Positions 49,269 through 58,820 of a stretch of 64,000 nt of DNA are shown piece by piece. This DNA comes from Deltaproteobacteria bacterium (GTDB taxonomy: Bacteria > Desulfobacterota > Desulfobulbia > Desulfobulbales > JAJRZW01). The position numbers and the translations under genes are program-made. The stretch is taken from NCBI GenBank assembly GCA_024275015.1, contig JAJRZW010000016.1:70899-134898 (forward strand), in the 5' to 3' direction. Under the pieces are notes generated by a model, which worked only from the letters and a program-made list of their open reading frames with translations, was not told the origin of the DNA and did no database searches. Each line of letters begins with the position of its first letter. Position 1 is the stretch's first letter.

Positions 49269-49410
49269 ACGTAAGCGCCCCATGAACACCACCCTGCACG
49301 CGCTTTAACCATCAGTGGTTAAAGCGCGCACATGGCGGCGTCCCTGAGACACTTAACAGAGTGCGATTATTTTTGCATTTAGGTGTGGTTACCGGCAAAC
49401 ACAGAACAGA

Positions 49411-49455
49411 AAAAAAAGGCGCGGGCAACTCCTCCGCGTCCTTTTTTTATTTTTT
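49411..49455. terminator. Possible bidirectional terminator between convergent genes
   Basis: A-run, GGCGCGG...CCGCGTCC stem, T-run. Confidence 0.45.
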
Positions 49456-49654
49456 CCCTCAATCCGTGAGCGTTCGAGAACAGGACCGGATGCAAATAGG
49501 CATAGAACGAGTTGCGACGGCCTGTTATCGGACGCCCCGGGATGATGCCGGATGAATTCTGCCGCCCAAACGCCAACACGGCCAAAGATACCCTGGTTCA
49601 GCCAGAGGAGCCATCAAGAAGCTCAAAACCACCACGGACCCGGAACACCCCGCC

Positions 49655-50230
49655 TCAGCCTTGGGCTCGGCGGATGATCTCGTCGACAATGATCCGGGTA
49701 CAGTCAGGGAATCTGGCCCGCACCACCGCCTCAACCACGGTGGATGAACCATTGGCGGTATTGACGATCTCGAGACGATAACCGACCCGTTGCAGGAGCC
49801 CCCGGGTGGGAGCGACAAAGGTGGAACGCTCGGTGATCTCGCCAAAAAGAATAAAATCAGGCACGGCATTGAGCCCCAGCTTATCTTTAAGCGCCGCCCC
49901 CCGCAGGGAACGCAGGGAATTTTTCACCTCCTCCGCATCCTGATTCCTGTCACCGACATACAACTCCGGCTCCCAAAAACCGTTACGCTTGAAGTCCCGA
50001 TAAAAGAAGACGGCGTCATCGCCCCGGGCGATATAGTAGGCCCCCTCCCCGGTGGCAAATGGTCCTACCACCATAAGTTTTTTCCCTCTTTCAAGGGATG
50101 AAAGCGACCCGGAGACCACCTGAAAATTCTTGATCCCGTCGCCGAGACGGGTCATCTGGCCGATTATAGGGCCGCAGGAAACCATGACCAGAAGCAAGGG
50201 GACGAGAAAAAGAAGATGTATTTTTTTCAT
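49655..50230 (-). CDS. Hypothetical lipoprotein
   Basis: MKKIHLLFLVPLLLVMVSC lipobox. Confidence 0.7.
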   Translation of the reverse strand: MKKIHLLFLVPLLLVMVSCGPIIGQMTRLGDGIKNFQVVSGSLSSLERGKKLMVVGPFATGEGAYYIARGDDAVFFYRDFKRNGFWEPELYVGDRNQDAEEVKNSLRSLRGAALKDKLGLNAVPDFILFGEITERSTFVAPTRGLLQRVGYRLEIVNTANGSSTVVEAVVRARFPDCTRIIVDEIIRRAQG

Positions 50231-50281
50231 CTTTATGAAACCTCCATGAAAACAAATAATTTTTAGTCGTAACGGCTATTC

Positions 50282-50497
50282 TCAACGGCCAAGCTCAAGA
50301 CGATGACATTTCAGGCAGTTACCCCGGTCAGGCCTGTGAGGCATATCGTCACGATGACAATCGAGACAATCGGCAATGGTTTTGGCATTACGATGCTCGT
50401 CGGTAGCGCGCCGATGGGGTGCGGTCATGGGTCGCCGCACGGCACAACCGGCCGCTAAGACCAAGGCAAAAAACAATAAGAACAAAATTCTTTTCAT
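50282..50497 (-). CDS. Very small lipoprotein with two CXXCH motifs (putative diheme c-type cytochrome)
   Basis: MKRILFLLFFALVLAAGC...CLDCH...CLKCH. Confidence 0.75.
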   Translation of the reverse strand: MKRILFLLFFALVLAAGCAVRRPMTAPHRRATDEHRNAKTIADCLDCHRDDMPHRPDRGNCLKCHRLELGR

Positions 50498-50651
50498 CCA
50501 TTTCACCTCATAGCTCATTTGACTATTCATGCATGCCCGATTCCATCCAAACAGATAACAATTCCTAAATGCTGAGATTAAACCCGGAGCAGTGAATAGT
50601 CAAGCAGCATGGGGATCCTGAGACCCTTGTATACTGTGACGTTATTCTGAC

Positions 50652-50705
50652 TCCGTGAGCGTTCGGAAACGGGCCGTATGCGATAAGGCACGCAACCGTC
50701 ACGGA
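50652..50705. repeat. Family D short element
   Basis: TCCGTGAGCGTT ... AACCGTCACGGA. Confidence 0.5.
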
Positions 50706-50744
50706 ATGATAGCACGGACCGGGGGGATTGAGCGCTATCAATGA

Positions 50745-51023
50745 TCAGGGGTTTTCCTTGAAGGGCAAACTCGGTAGAGCGCCAAGACGTTTCACAAAGC
50801 GTTGATGGTCATAGCCACCTTCCCGACCGATGGCCTGAAAAAACTCCACCCCGACCACGTAACCGATAAGACGCAGGGCCTCATCCCGTGGAAGCCCCCG
50901 GGCGAGGAGACGATCAAGGGTTTTCCTGGTCTCCGGCGGATCAAGACCTTCCACCTGGGCCAGAACCACCTGCTCTATCGCCCGCCGCATCCGGGCCAGT
51001 TGCTTCTCCGCCATCTCCACCAT
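50745..51023 (-). CDS. Hypothetical protein
   Basis: 92-aa ORF, codon usage and position plausible, no family recognised. Confidence 0.5.
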   Translation of the reverse strand: MVEMAEKQLARMRRAIEQVVLAQVEGLDPPETRKTLDRLLARGLPRDEALRLIGYVVGVEFFQAIGREGGYDHQRFVKRLGALPSLPFKENP

Positions 51024-51129
51024 CGGTTTCCCCCTGGTTTTTTGAAAAAGCTCAAGTTGTTTTTATAAATTCGTTCAGGTATCATCATCCTTGAAACATA
51101 ACCGGGAACGTAAGCATCCGAATAGAAGA

Positions 51130-51220
51130 TGATTCTTGCCCAAAACCAAGGACTGCGCAAAATGAAAAAACGCGGCATATCGAGAGTATGTGAGCATTTT
51201 TCATCTTGCTCACAACGCCG
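51130..51220. repeat. Family E repeat
   Basis: GCGCAAAATGAAAAAACGCGGCATATCGAGAGTATGTGAGCATTTTTCATCTTGCTCA, similar to 941-1016. Confidence 0.75.
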
Positions 51221-51288
51221 GACATTGGCCGTTCCCGCCACGACGCCATAATAATTACAATAAAAAAAACTTCAACCGGAGGAAGACG

Positions 51289-51705
51289 ATGAACAGAAAG
51301 ATAACCACCCTGCTTTTGGCACTGATTACCGCCACCGCCCTTGTCTGGCCCGGCGCGGCCATGGCCGGGGACGATGACGCCGCCTCGATGACCATTGCCA
51401 GGTTCCAGACCTGCCAGGACGTCATGGATCACGAACCCCTCGGGGTTTCCGAGGTCTTCCCGGCCGACAGCGACCGGGTATTCGCATTTCTGGAGGCCCG
51501 CGACATATCCGCCGATGTCACTGTCAGCTTCGTCTGGATCTATCAGGGAGAAGAGCTTGCCAGGGTACCCCTGAACCTGCGGCAGGGATCAAGGTGGCGG
51601 ACCTATTCAAGCAAGAAAATCGTCGGCCGCGCCGGTAATTGGCGGGTGGAACTACGGGACAACGGTGACAACGTCCTTACCGGCGTCGACTTTGTTGTTG
51701 AATAA
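51289..51705 (+). CDS. DUF2914 domain-containing exported protein
   Basis: Signal peptide; VSFVWIYQGEELARVPLNLRQGSRWRTYSSKKI...GNWRVELRD. Confidence 0.82.
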   Translation: MNRKITTLLLALITATALVWPGAAMAGDDDAASMTIARFQTCQDVMDHEPLGVSEVFPADSDRVFAFLEARDISADVTVSFVWIYQGEELARVPLNLRQGSRWRTYSSKKIVGRAGNWRVELRDNGDNVLTGVDFVVE

Positions 51706-51730
51706 ACCCTGCCCCCCCGGAAGCGGATCC

Positions 51731-51792
51731 CCGGTAAACAAAACTGCCGGAAGGTGACACGAAAATCACTTCCCGGCCATTTTGTTTACCGG
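51731..51792. terminator. Bidirectional hairpin spanning the 3' end of a convergent gene pair
   Basis: CCGGTAAACAAAA...TTTTGTTTACCGG with inner GCCGG/CCGGC and GTGA/TCAC pairing. Confidence 0.7.
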
Positions 51793-53658
51793 TTCCAACG
51801 CCGCCGCGACCGCATCACCCAGGTCATGGATGGCAAGGGGCTTCATCAGCAACTTCCTGATCCCGGCCTTGGCCACTATCTCATCGGTCAGGACCTCGCT
51901 GAAGCCGGTACAGATAAGCGCCGGCATCTCCGGCCTGATTTCCAGGATCCTGCGGCAGAGCTCAAGCCCGGTCATATTGGGCATGGTCTGGTCGGTCAAC
52001 AGCAGGTCAAAATCCGCCGACCGGGAACGAAAAAGCTCCAGGGCCTCGACACTGCTGGTTCTCACAGTGACCTCATAGCCAAGATAGTCGAGCATCCGTT
52101 TCCCCATCTGCGCCAGGCTGTCCTCATCATCAACCAGCAGGACGCGGCCACCCCCCCGGGCCGGCATGGTCGCCACCTTTTCCACCGCTTCCGCCTCACC
52201 CGGCTGATCGATCCGGGGGAAATACACCTTTACCGTGGTCCCGGCCCCGGGGGCCGACTCCACCACCACCCCGCCGCCATAGGTGTTGATTATCCCATGG
52301 ACCACCGACAACCCCATGCCGGTGCCTTCGCCCTTGCTCTTGGTGGTATAAAAGGGTTCAAAGGCACGCTCAAGGACATACTCATCCATGCCGATACCGT
52401 TATCGGCCACCGTTAATACCAGATAACGGCCGATCGCAATGGTATCAATAATACCAACCAGTGGTTCCTCAATAGTCTCGGCACTGACGGCAACAATCAG
52501 CCGGGGATCACGATGATCACGCATGGCGTGATAGGCATTGGTACACAGGTTCATCAACACCTGGTGAATCTGGGTGGGATCGGCCATGATCCGGCCGTTT
52601 TCACAACTTATATCCTGGGTGATCGTTATGGTCGACGGCAGGGTGGCGCGCAACAGCTTGAGGGTCTCCTTAATCACCGGCACCAAAATCAGGGGCTTTC
52701 TCACCGACTCCCCCTGACGACTGAAAGAGAGGATCTGGGCGACCAGATCCTTGGCCCGGAGACCGGCGGTACGAATCTCCTCAAGATTCTCCCGCATGGG
52801 ACCGTCCCCGACCTCAAGCATGGCGAGATCGGCATAGCCGAGGATGGCCCCGAGGATATTATTAAAATCATGGGCGATTCCACCGGCCAGGGTGCCGATG
52901 GCCTCCATCTTCTGGGCCTGGCGCAGCTGTGATTCAAGGCTCTTCTGGGCGGTGATGTCACGGGCGACATGAATGATCCCGGCAAACTCGCCGGAACCCT
53001 TGAAAATCGGAAAAGAAGAAACCAAGTAACGCCGGCGGAGATTGGCGTGTTCGATCTCACCAAAATGAGGGGCGTGGGTGCGGATAGTCTTGATCTCCGG
53101 ACACATGGGACAGGGGGTGTCAAGACCGCGGAAGATCTCAAAACAATGGCGGCCAACGATATCTTCATGGCTCAGGCCCAGCTGCTCGCAGGCGGCACGG
53201 TTACAACGCAGGATCCGCATGTCCTCATCCTGGATGGTAATGATATCGCTGATGGCGTTAAAGGTCATCTCCCACTGGTTCTCACCGTCAACATCAACCG
53301 CGTTAACCAGACCGAGATCAACCCCGACCCCGAGGACGCCGTTAAGACTTCCGTGCGCATCGGCCAGTGGCAGGTGTTGCCACAGTATCCGTCCCCGCCC
53401 CCCGCTTTCGGTCACCAACGGCCGACGAACAAGCCCGGCGGCCGATTCCGGCCAGGGGCCACCGTCAACGATCCTCCATTCCGGACGCCCGCGCCAGTCG
53501 GGATCCGCCTGCAACTCCGTGACCGTAACAGAAAAAAAATCAGCAAAGAGATCATTGGCGCCAAGAAAACAATCATCGGAATCAACGACATAAAGGTAAG
53601 AACTGGAGCCGATGAAGGCGCTCAGGTAGCCGGTGATGTCAGAAAAAACGGTATGCAT
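51766..53658 (-). CDS. PAS hybrid histidine kinase with C-terminal receiver
   Basis: [55 protein letters not shown]; start codon uncertain. Confidence 0.9.
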   Translation of the reverse strand: MHTVFSDITGYLSAFIGSSSYLYVVDSDDCFLGANDLFADFFSVTVTELQADPDWRGRPEWRIVDGGPWPESAAGLVRRPLVTESGGRGRILWQHLPLADAHGSLNGVLGVGVDLGLVNAVDVDGENQWEMTFNAISDIITIQDEDMRILRCNRAACEQLGLSHEDIVGRHCFEIFRGLDTPCPMCPEIKTIRTHAPHFGEIEHANLRRRYLVSSFPIFKGSGEFAGIIHVARDITAQKSLESQLRQAQKMEAIGTLAGGIAHDFNNILGAILGYADLAMLEVGDGPMRENLEEIRTAGLRAKDLVAQILSFSRQGESVRKPLILVPVIKETLKLLRATLPSTITITQDISCENGRIMADPTQIHQVLMNLCTNAYHAMRDHRDPRLIVAVSAETIEEPLVGIIDTIAIGRYLVLTVADNGIGMDEYVLERAFEPFYTTKSKGEGTGMGLSVVHGIINTYGGGVVVESAPGAGTTVKVYFPRIDQPGEAEAVEKVATMPARGGGRVLLVDDEDSLAQMGKRMLDYLGYEVTVRTSSVEALELFRSRSADFDLLLTDQTMPNMTGLELCRRILEIRPEMPALICTGFSEVLTDEIVAKAGIRKLLMKPLAIHDLGDAVAAALEPVNKMAGK

Positions 53659-53800
53659 AGCAGGATGACGTATTCTATTAAAGATAATAAGATCCAGAGT
53701 AACCCCAGCCCCCCCCGGTGCCGGACTCATCATTAAAAAAAACATGGCCGCAGGTCAAAAAATAAAGATGTTCCCGGTATCGCAATAGATTCCGGTCTAC

Positions 53801-53882
53801 CTCTCGATTTCACTGGGTTTTTCAATCCGGTGAAATCGGCGGCGCGTCCGTGCGCGCGACCAGCCCGTTTTTCAACGGGCTG
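53801..53882 (-). repeat. Family A repeat, truncated
   Basis: CTCGATTTCACTGGGTTTTTCAATCCGGTGAAATCGGCGG...CAGCCCGTTTTTCAACGGGCTG. Confidence 0.8.
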
Positions 53883-53900
53883 CTACGCCCCTTGTGGGGG

Positions 53901-55103
53901 CTAAAAGATAACGGCATCCTGTTTCTGCTCCGACGCAAACGGGGCGACCTGGAAGCTGAAGGTGGTTCCCTCCTCGGAGGTAGAGACAAACGAAACCTTA
54001 CCGCCAAGGAACTCCTCGCCGAAAAGCTTCATTGAATAGGTACCGACCCCGCGACCGGCGCCGCCCTTGGTGGAAAAATGACGCTGAAAAATCCGCAGCT
54101 TCACATCAGGCGCAATCGCCCCCCGATTCCAGACCTTGAAGACCAGAGCGTCATCACCCCCGGTAACCGACAGGACAACGGCGTCTCCGTCGGCTGAGGC
54201 CTCAAAGGCGTTTACCAGCATATTACAGATAACCCGGGTCAGGAGAGAGACATCAGTGGTAAACACCGTGTCATTGTCCTTGCCCCGGGTCTCAAGTTCC
54301 TTACCCCGGGCCGCAGGGTGGCCAAGGATACCCTGTTCAAGCTCAACCAGAAACGCACCGGCCCTGACCTTATGCCAATCACACTGATAGCTGCTCCAAC
54401 CATCACGCACCAATCGCCGCTGAACGTTTATCTCGTTTACCAGCCTATCCATTGAACGCTGGGCCATGTCAAGAATATGGGTATCACCATTATCCTGGGA
54501 CAGGGCCAGTAGTTCAATGGCACCGTGAAGAGACATAATCGTATTGTTGATGTCATGAAAGAAAGAACGCTCCAGGGCCGCCATCCGTTCAGTTCCGGTA
54601 ATATCCTGCATGAAGATCAGGATAAAACGCCTGGAGTTGACGTCGATCGGGGTGGTTCTGACCCAAAAGCACAGCTCTTCGCTGATGCCGTCACGGCACA
54701 CAACCAGGGAGCATTTACGGCTGGCTGGAACATTCTCCGAAAGGCTTGCGACAATGGCAATGGCGGCACCGCAGGTAGAGCAATAACGACTGGTGCCGCA
54801 TCCCCCGGGTTCTTCGTGGGAGTGGACGCAATGCAGAGCCTCACCCGGACGCAGACCCAACACCTCGTCGGCCTCCTCCACTCCGAGATCATTCAACAGG
54901 TTATGATTAACCGCCACTATCTGCCGGTGGGAATCAACAACCATAATCAGAGCGCCGCTTAATCGCAGAATACCTTCCACCGCCGGATCGTGACTGATAA
55001 TCTCGACCTCCTGGCCTAACTGCTCCGAGTCAACCCGCTCGGCCGGGGCAAAATAGGTTTTCAACGCCTCCCTCCGAATAAAGACCAAGCAACAACAGAC
55101 CAA
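53901..55103 (-). CDS. Histidine kinase with Cys-rich PAS-like sensor domain
   Basis: LHCVHSHEEPGGCGTSRYCSTCGAA; HDINNTIMSLHGAIELL; HATPase; start codon uncertain. Confidence 0.82.
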   Translation of the reverse strand: MVCCCLVFIRREALKTYFAPAERVDSEQLGQEVEIISHDPAVEGILRLSGALIMVVDSHRQIVAVNHNLLNDLGVEEADEVLGLRPGEALHCVHSHEEPGGCGTSRYCSTCGAAIAIVASLSENVPASRKCSLVVCRDGISEELCFWVRTTPIDVNSRRFILIFMQDITGTERMAALERSFFHDINNTIMSLHGAIELLALSQDNGDTHILDMAQRSMDRLVNEINVQRRLVRDGWSSYQCDWHKVRAGAFLVELEQGILGHPAARGKELETRGKDNDTVFTTDVSLLTRVICNMLVNAFEASADGDAVVLSVTGGDDALVFKVWNRGAIAPDVKLRIFQRHFSTKGGAGRGVGTYSMKLFGEEFLGGKVSFVSTSEEGTTFSFQVAPFASEQKQDAVIF

Positions 55104-55395
55104 TTACCGCCCTCCCCCGACAACGGCAGATGGTAAACAGCAGTAATTCCAAACCCCGGCGGCAGCCGGATAAAAGCCGGAGCAAAAAATCATAATCATA
55201 AAGTTTACCGTAATCCCTATTTATATATTTTAAGGATAACGCCAAGGGGAGACACAGGGAAAGAAAAAACAGATCTGTTTCCGGGCATGACCTTCTTTTA
55301 TCCCCAAAGGAGCGACAAACGGTCAGAGCCACCCCGTCGCTCAACCGTAAATTCCAAAACAATGGAGATCGAACTTTTCACGACGCCATCACCTG

Positions 55396-55457
55396 CTGGC
55401 CTCGCAATAAATTACGTGAACCCGCTTCCATTCAAGACAGTTGTTACGACTTCATCA
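55396..55457. repeat. Family B-related fragment, directly abutting a family A copy
   Basis: GGCCTCGCAATAAATTACGTGAACCCGCTTCC...GTTGTTACGACTTCATCA. Confidence 0.65.
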
Positions 55458-55462
55458 CTTAT

Positions 55463-55609
55463 CAGCCCGTTAAAAAACGGACTGGTCGCGGCTGATGTCC
55501 GCGCCGCCGATTTTGCCGGGTTGAAAAAACCGGTGAAATCGAGAGTTGGACGAAACTTGTTTTATCCAACCGGCGGTTGAAAAGCCAGGACGGCTTTTTC
55601 AACACACTG
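55463..55609 (+). repeat. Family A repeat, full length
   Basis: CAGCCCGTTAAAAAACGGACTG...GGTTGAAAAGCCAGGACGGCTTTTTCAACACACTG. Confidence 0.9.
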
Positions 55610-55719
55610 TTATACATGATACAGATTTAGCCAAACGAAGATTCAATATATTGCAGAATATTTCAGACGGGAGAAAAGGAGTAGAGATACGGGCAGGGCG
55701 TGGTTGATCTTTAAAACGT

Positions 55720-55900
55720 GATGGCCTCGCAACAAGTCCCCGCGGAGGCGTCTTCGGCGATTTCCGGAAAAAACGCCGGACGACGGGGTGGTCAGGAAAT
55801 CCCGCATGCTTGAAGGCATAGCCCGAGTTCGGGATTCCGGCAGCCCGGCACCCGGAAATCGCCGCTGTCTCCCCGGAGCGGGACTTGTTGCGACTTCATC
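55720..55900. repeat. Family B repeat, uninterrupted copy
   Basis: GATGGCCTCGCAACAAGTCCCCGC ... GCGGGACTTGTTGCGACTTCATC (~21/23 inverted match). Confidence 0.85.
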
Positions 55901-55917
55901 GAAAATAAATAAAGAAA

Positions 55918-55992
55918 TGGTGACCCCTACGGGACTCGAACCCGTGTTACCGGCGTGAGAGGCCGACGTCCTAACCACTAGACGAAGGGGCC
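55918..55992 (-). tRNA. tRNA-Glu (CTC), CCA encoded
   Basis: Minus strand GGCCCCTTCGTCTAG...CGGCCTCTCACGCCG...GGTTCGAGTCCCGTAGGGGTCACCA. Confidence 0.95.
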
Positions 55993-56070
55993 ATTGATTT
56001 ACTCTTCAATTTTGTCAAGGTGGATTTAATAAATTATCTCCCCGTCTTTGTCAAATGTTTTCGGATTTCC

Positions 56071-56637
56071 TCACCTGAGACATTCACGGCCAAAGGCACG
56101 GGCTTTTTCAAGCTCGCCGGCCGCTTCCGCCATTTCTCCACGGCGGTCGATGCCCCGGACCAGGAGTTCACCGCCATAGCTTAACCCCATGGCATCAAAG
56201 GCGTATTTCATCGTGAGGACCGCGCCCTCGAACACCCGCCTTCCCCGGGTGGCAGCGACCGAGACCAGATATCCCCTGCGTTCCCGATTATGCCAGACGG
56301 CACCTTTCGCCTCCGGCAACCGCTGACGGTTCCACAGGGCCTGGGTGCGATCTATAAAGAGCTTACCCTTGGCGGTGATATTGTAAAAGTAGATGGGCGA
56401 GGCGAAAATAACCCGGTCGGCGGCAAGAATCATGTCGTATAGCGGTTCCATGTCATCATCAAAAACACAAATCCCATCCTTTTCGCAGCCGCCGCAATTG
56501 ATACAGGGACCAATATTCAGGGCAGTAAGGTTGACGAGATCAATATCCCCCCCGGCCAGGCCGGAAAGAACGGCATTCAGCAGGACCTCGCTGTTACCTC
56601 CTGGCCGCGGACTTGCCTGCAGGGCAAGAACCTTCAT
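56071..56637 (-). CDS. Flavodoxin-fold NAD(P)H-dependent oxidoreductase / iron-sulfur flavoprotein-like
   Basis: LALQASPRPGGNSEVLL; CINCGGCEKDGICVFDDDM. Confidence 0.9.
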   Translation of the reverse strand: MKVLALQASPRPGGNSEVLLNAVLSGLAGGDIDLVNLTALNIGPCINCGGCEKDGICVFDDDMEPLYDMILAADRVIFASPIYFYNITAKGKLFIDRTQALWNRQRLPEAKGAVWHNRERRGYLVSVAATRGRRVFEGAVLTMKYAFDAMGLSYGGELLVRGIDRRGEMAEAAGELEKARAFGRECLR

Positions 56638-56674
56638 CTTCTATCTCCTTCATAACGATAAATACCGAAGTCTC

Positions 56675-58243
56675 TCAGCCGCGATTGTAAAATTCAACCA
56701 TTTCCCGGATCCATCCGGATAATTCAGGGGTGAGATTACCTTCGGCAAGACGCCAGCACCAATTGCCGTTTGCGGTGCCGGGGACGTTCATCCGACAGTC
56801 GGCACCGTATCCCAGAAAATCCTGCATCGGAACCATGGCCAGGGCCGCAACCGAAGCCATGGCCAGACGAACCATATCTTCATGTACCCTTGCCGCGTCA
56901 CTATGACAATAACGACGCAACCGCGTCCGGCTTTCCTCACCGCAACGACCACTCATGAACCAGCCGAGGGTAGTGTCATTATCGTGGGTACCGGTATAGA
57001 CAACGCAATTTGTGTCAGGATAATTATGAGGAAGATAGGCGTTGGCACTGCCGGAGTCAAAGGCAAACTGCAGGACCTTCATCCCCGGCAGCCCGAGATC
57101 GTCCAGCAACTCATGGACATCGGCGCCGATCATCCCCAGGTCCTCGGCGATCAAGGCCAGCGGCCCCAGTCGTTCCGCCATTGCCGTAAAAAAAGCCCTA
57201 CCCGGCCCCGGAACCCACTCTCCCGCAATCGCGGAATCGGCCCCGGCCGGGATCTGCCAGCAGGAGGCAAAAGCGCGAAAATGATCAATCCGGCAGAAAT
57301 CCACCATCCTGAACATTGCCGCAAAACGCCTCTCCCACCAATCGAGAAGGCCTGGGTTAAGACTGTTGCCGTCAAACCAACGGTACAGGGGGTTACCCCA
57401 CAACTGTCCGGTATCACTGAAATAATCTGGAGGAACCCCGGCGACCACCGTCGGAGCACCGCCAGCATCGAGACGGAAGCATTCCTGGTTGGCCCAGACA
57501 TCGGCGCTGTCAAGAGCGACATAGATCGGCATATCACCGACCATAGCAACCCCCTTTGCCGCGGCATGACGGCGAAGAACCCGCCATTGCCGGAAAAAAA
57601 CAAACTGACAGAAGGCATGAAAACCAACCTCGGACGCAAGTTCATCCCCGGCAGCAACCAGGGATTCCCTCCTCCTATCGACAAGATCACCCGCCCACTT
57701 AAACCACGGCCGCCCCTTGAATTTTTCTTTCAAGGCAATAAAGAGGCAATAATCATCAAGCCATCCCGCCTCACGGTCACGAAAAGCATCAAACGCCGGG
57801 TCCCCGCCCCGATCGACAAAGGCGGCATAGGCCCGGCGCAGAACGGTATCGTTCCATGCAACAAGCGGTTTGTAATCGACAAGGTAAGGAGAGAACTCCG
57901 GCGCCGCGGCAATAACCCCGGGGGGGAGAAGACCATCGGTGACAAGGCCTTCGGGATCAATAAACAGAGGATTGGCGGCCATGGCCGAGGATGACATATA
58001 GGGAGAAAAACCGTGGCACCCGGCCACCGGCGAAAGGGGGAGAAACTGCCATACCCCGAGGGACGACTCGGCTAAAAAATCAACGAATCGGGCCGCCGCG
58101 GCCCCGAGGCGGCCAATACCAAAGCCGGACGGCAGGGAAGAAATATGGAGAAGGACCCCGGCCCTGCGAAACCCCGGCAGAAAAACCGAATTACCCCCAG
58201 ACCCCGCTTTTACTGCTGAAACGATATTTTTTTTGATTTTTAT
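56675..58243 (-). CDS. malQ: 4-alpha-glucanotransferase; N-terminus extends beyond the listed ORF, no ATG/GTG/TTG start found upstream of 58027
   Basis: RRAGVLLHISSLPSGFGIGRLGAAAARFVDFLAESSLGVWQFLPLSP upstream in frame; GTHDNDTTLGWF; first in-frame stop TGA at the far end; candidate AUA at 58241-58243. Confidence 0.85.
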   Translation of the reverse strand: MKIKKNIVSAVKAGSGGNSVFLPGFRRAGVLLHISSLPSGFGIGRLGAAAARFVDFLAESSLGVWQFLPLSPVAGCHGFSPYMSSSAMAANPLFIDPEGLVTDGLLPPGVIAAAPEFSPYLVDYKPLVAWNDTVLRRAYAAFVDRGGDPAFDAFRDREAGWLDDYCLFIALKEKFKGRPWFKWAGDLVDRRRESLVAAGDELASEVGFHAFCQFVFFRQWRVLRRHAAAKGVAMVGDMPIYVALDSADVWANQECFRLDAGGAPTVVAGVPPDYFSDTGQLWGNPLYRWFDGNSLNPGLLDWWERRFAAMFRMVDFCRIDHFRAFASCWQIPAGADSAIAGEWVPGPGRAFFTAMAERLGPLALIAEDLGMIGADVHELLDDLGLPGMKVLQFAFDSGSANAYLPHNYPDTNCVVYTGTHDNDTTLGWFMSGRCGEESRTRLRRYCHSDAARVHEDMVRLAMASVAALAMVPMQDFLGYGADCRMNVPGTANGNWCWRLAEGNLTPELSGWIREMVEFYNRG

Positions 58244-58313
58244 TTTTTTACCCTCTCAGCTGACCAAGAAATCATGATAAAATATTCCTTAAAAAGACCG
58301 GTGGTTCAATAAA

Positions 58314-58602
58314 GATGAAGTCGTAACAAGTCCCAGATCCGGGGAGAAAACGACGATTTCCGGACACCGGGGGGGGCGAACTGCTGAAATCCCGAACTCG
58401 GGCCATGCCCTCAAACATGCGGGATTTCTTAACAGACTGCTGAAAAAGCCGTCCCGGCTTTTTCAACCCAATAAAATCGGCGATGCGTCCATGCACCACG
58501 ACCAGTCCGTTTTTCAACGGACTGGGAACCCATCCCGCCGCCAGGCGTTTTTTTCGAAAATCGCCGAAGACGCCTCTGCGGGTAATTGTTACGGGACCAT
58601 CA
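58314..58602. repeat. Family B repeat containing a nested short-form family A repeat
   Basis: GATGAAGTCGTAACAAGTCCC...GGGATTTC | TTAACAG...GGACTGG | ...GGCGATTTTCGAAAAAAACGCC... (minus) ...TTGTTACGGGACCATCA. Confidence 0.8.
58439..58524 (-). repeat. Family A repeat, short form
   Basis: TTAACAGACTGCTGAAAAAGCCGTCCCGGCTTTTTCAACCCAATAAAATCGGCG...CAGTCCGTTTTTCAACGGACTG. Confidence 0.88.
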
Positions 58603-58820
58603 ATAAAGACCAACAGACCTGGATACAAACCGTAAAGTGCCTGCGCCGGCGCATACGCCCTTTATTCTATCACACCAACCGCCAGGGAACAGCAACAGAA
58701 GCCATGCAATCCTTGACCTGTTTTTTCATCTTGCCTTGCATTGCTTTTAATGGTATCATTCTATGATTTGCTTTTATCCTCACTCTGTTTCTTTCACATC
58801 TTTAAAGGAGTTGGAATATC

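Noticed and set aside
56882-57994. 370-aa plus-strand ORF
   Set aside because: Antisense to malQ, low-complexity shadow translation
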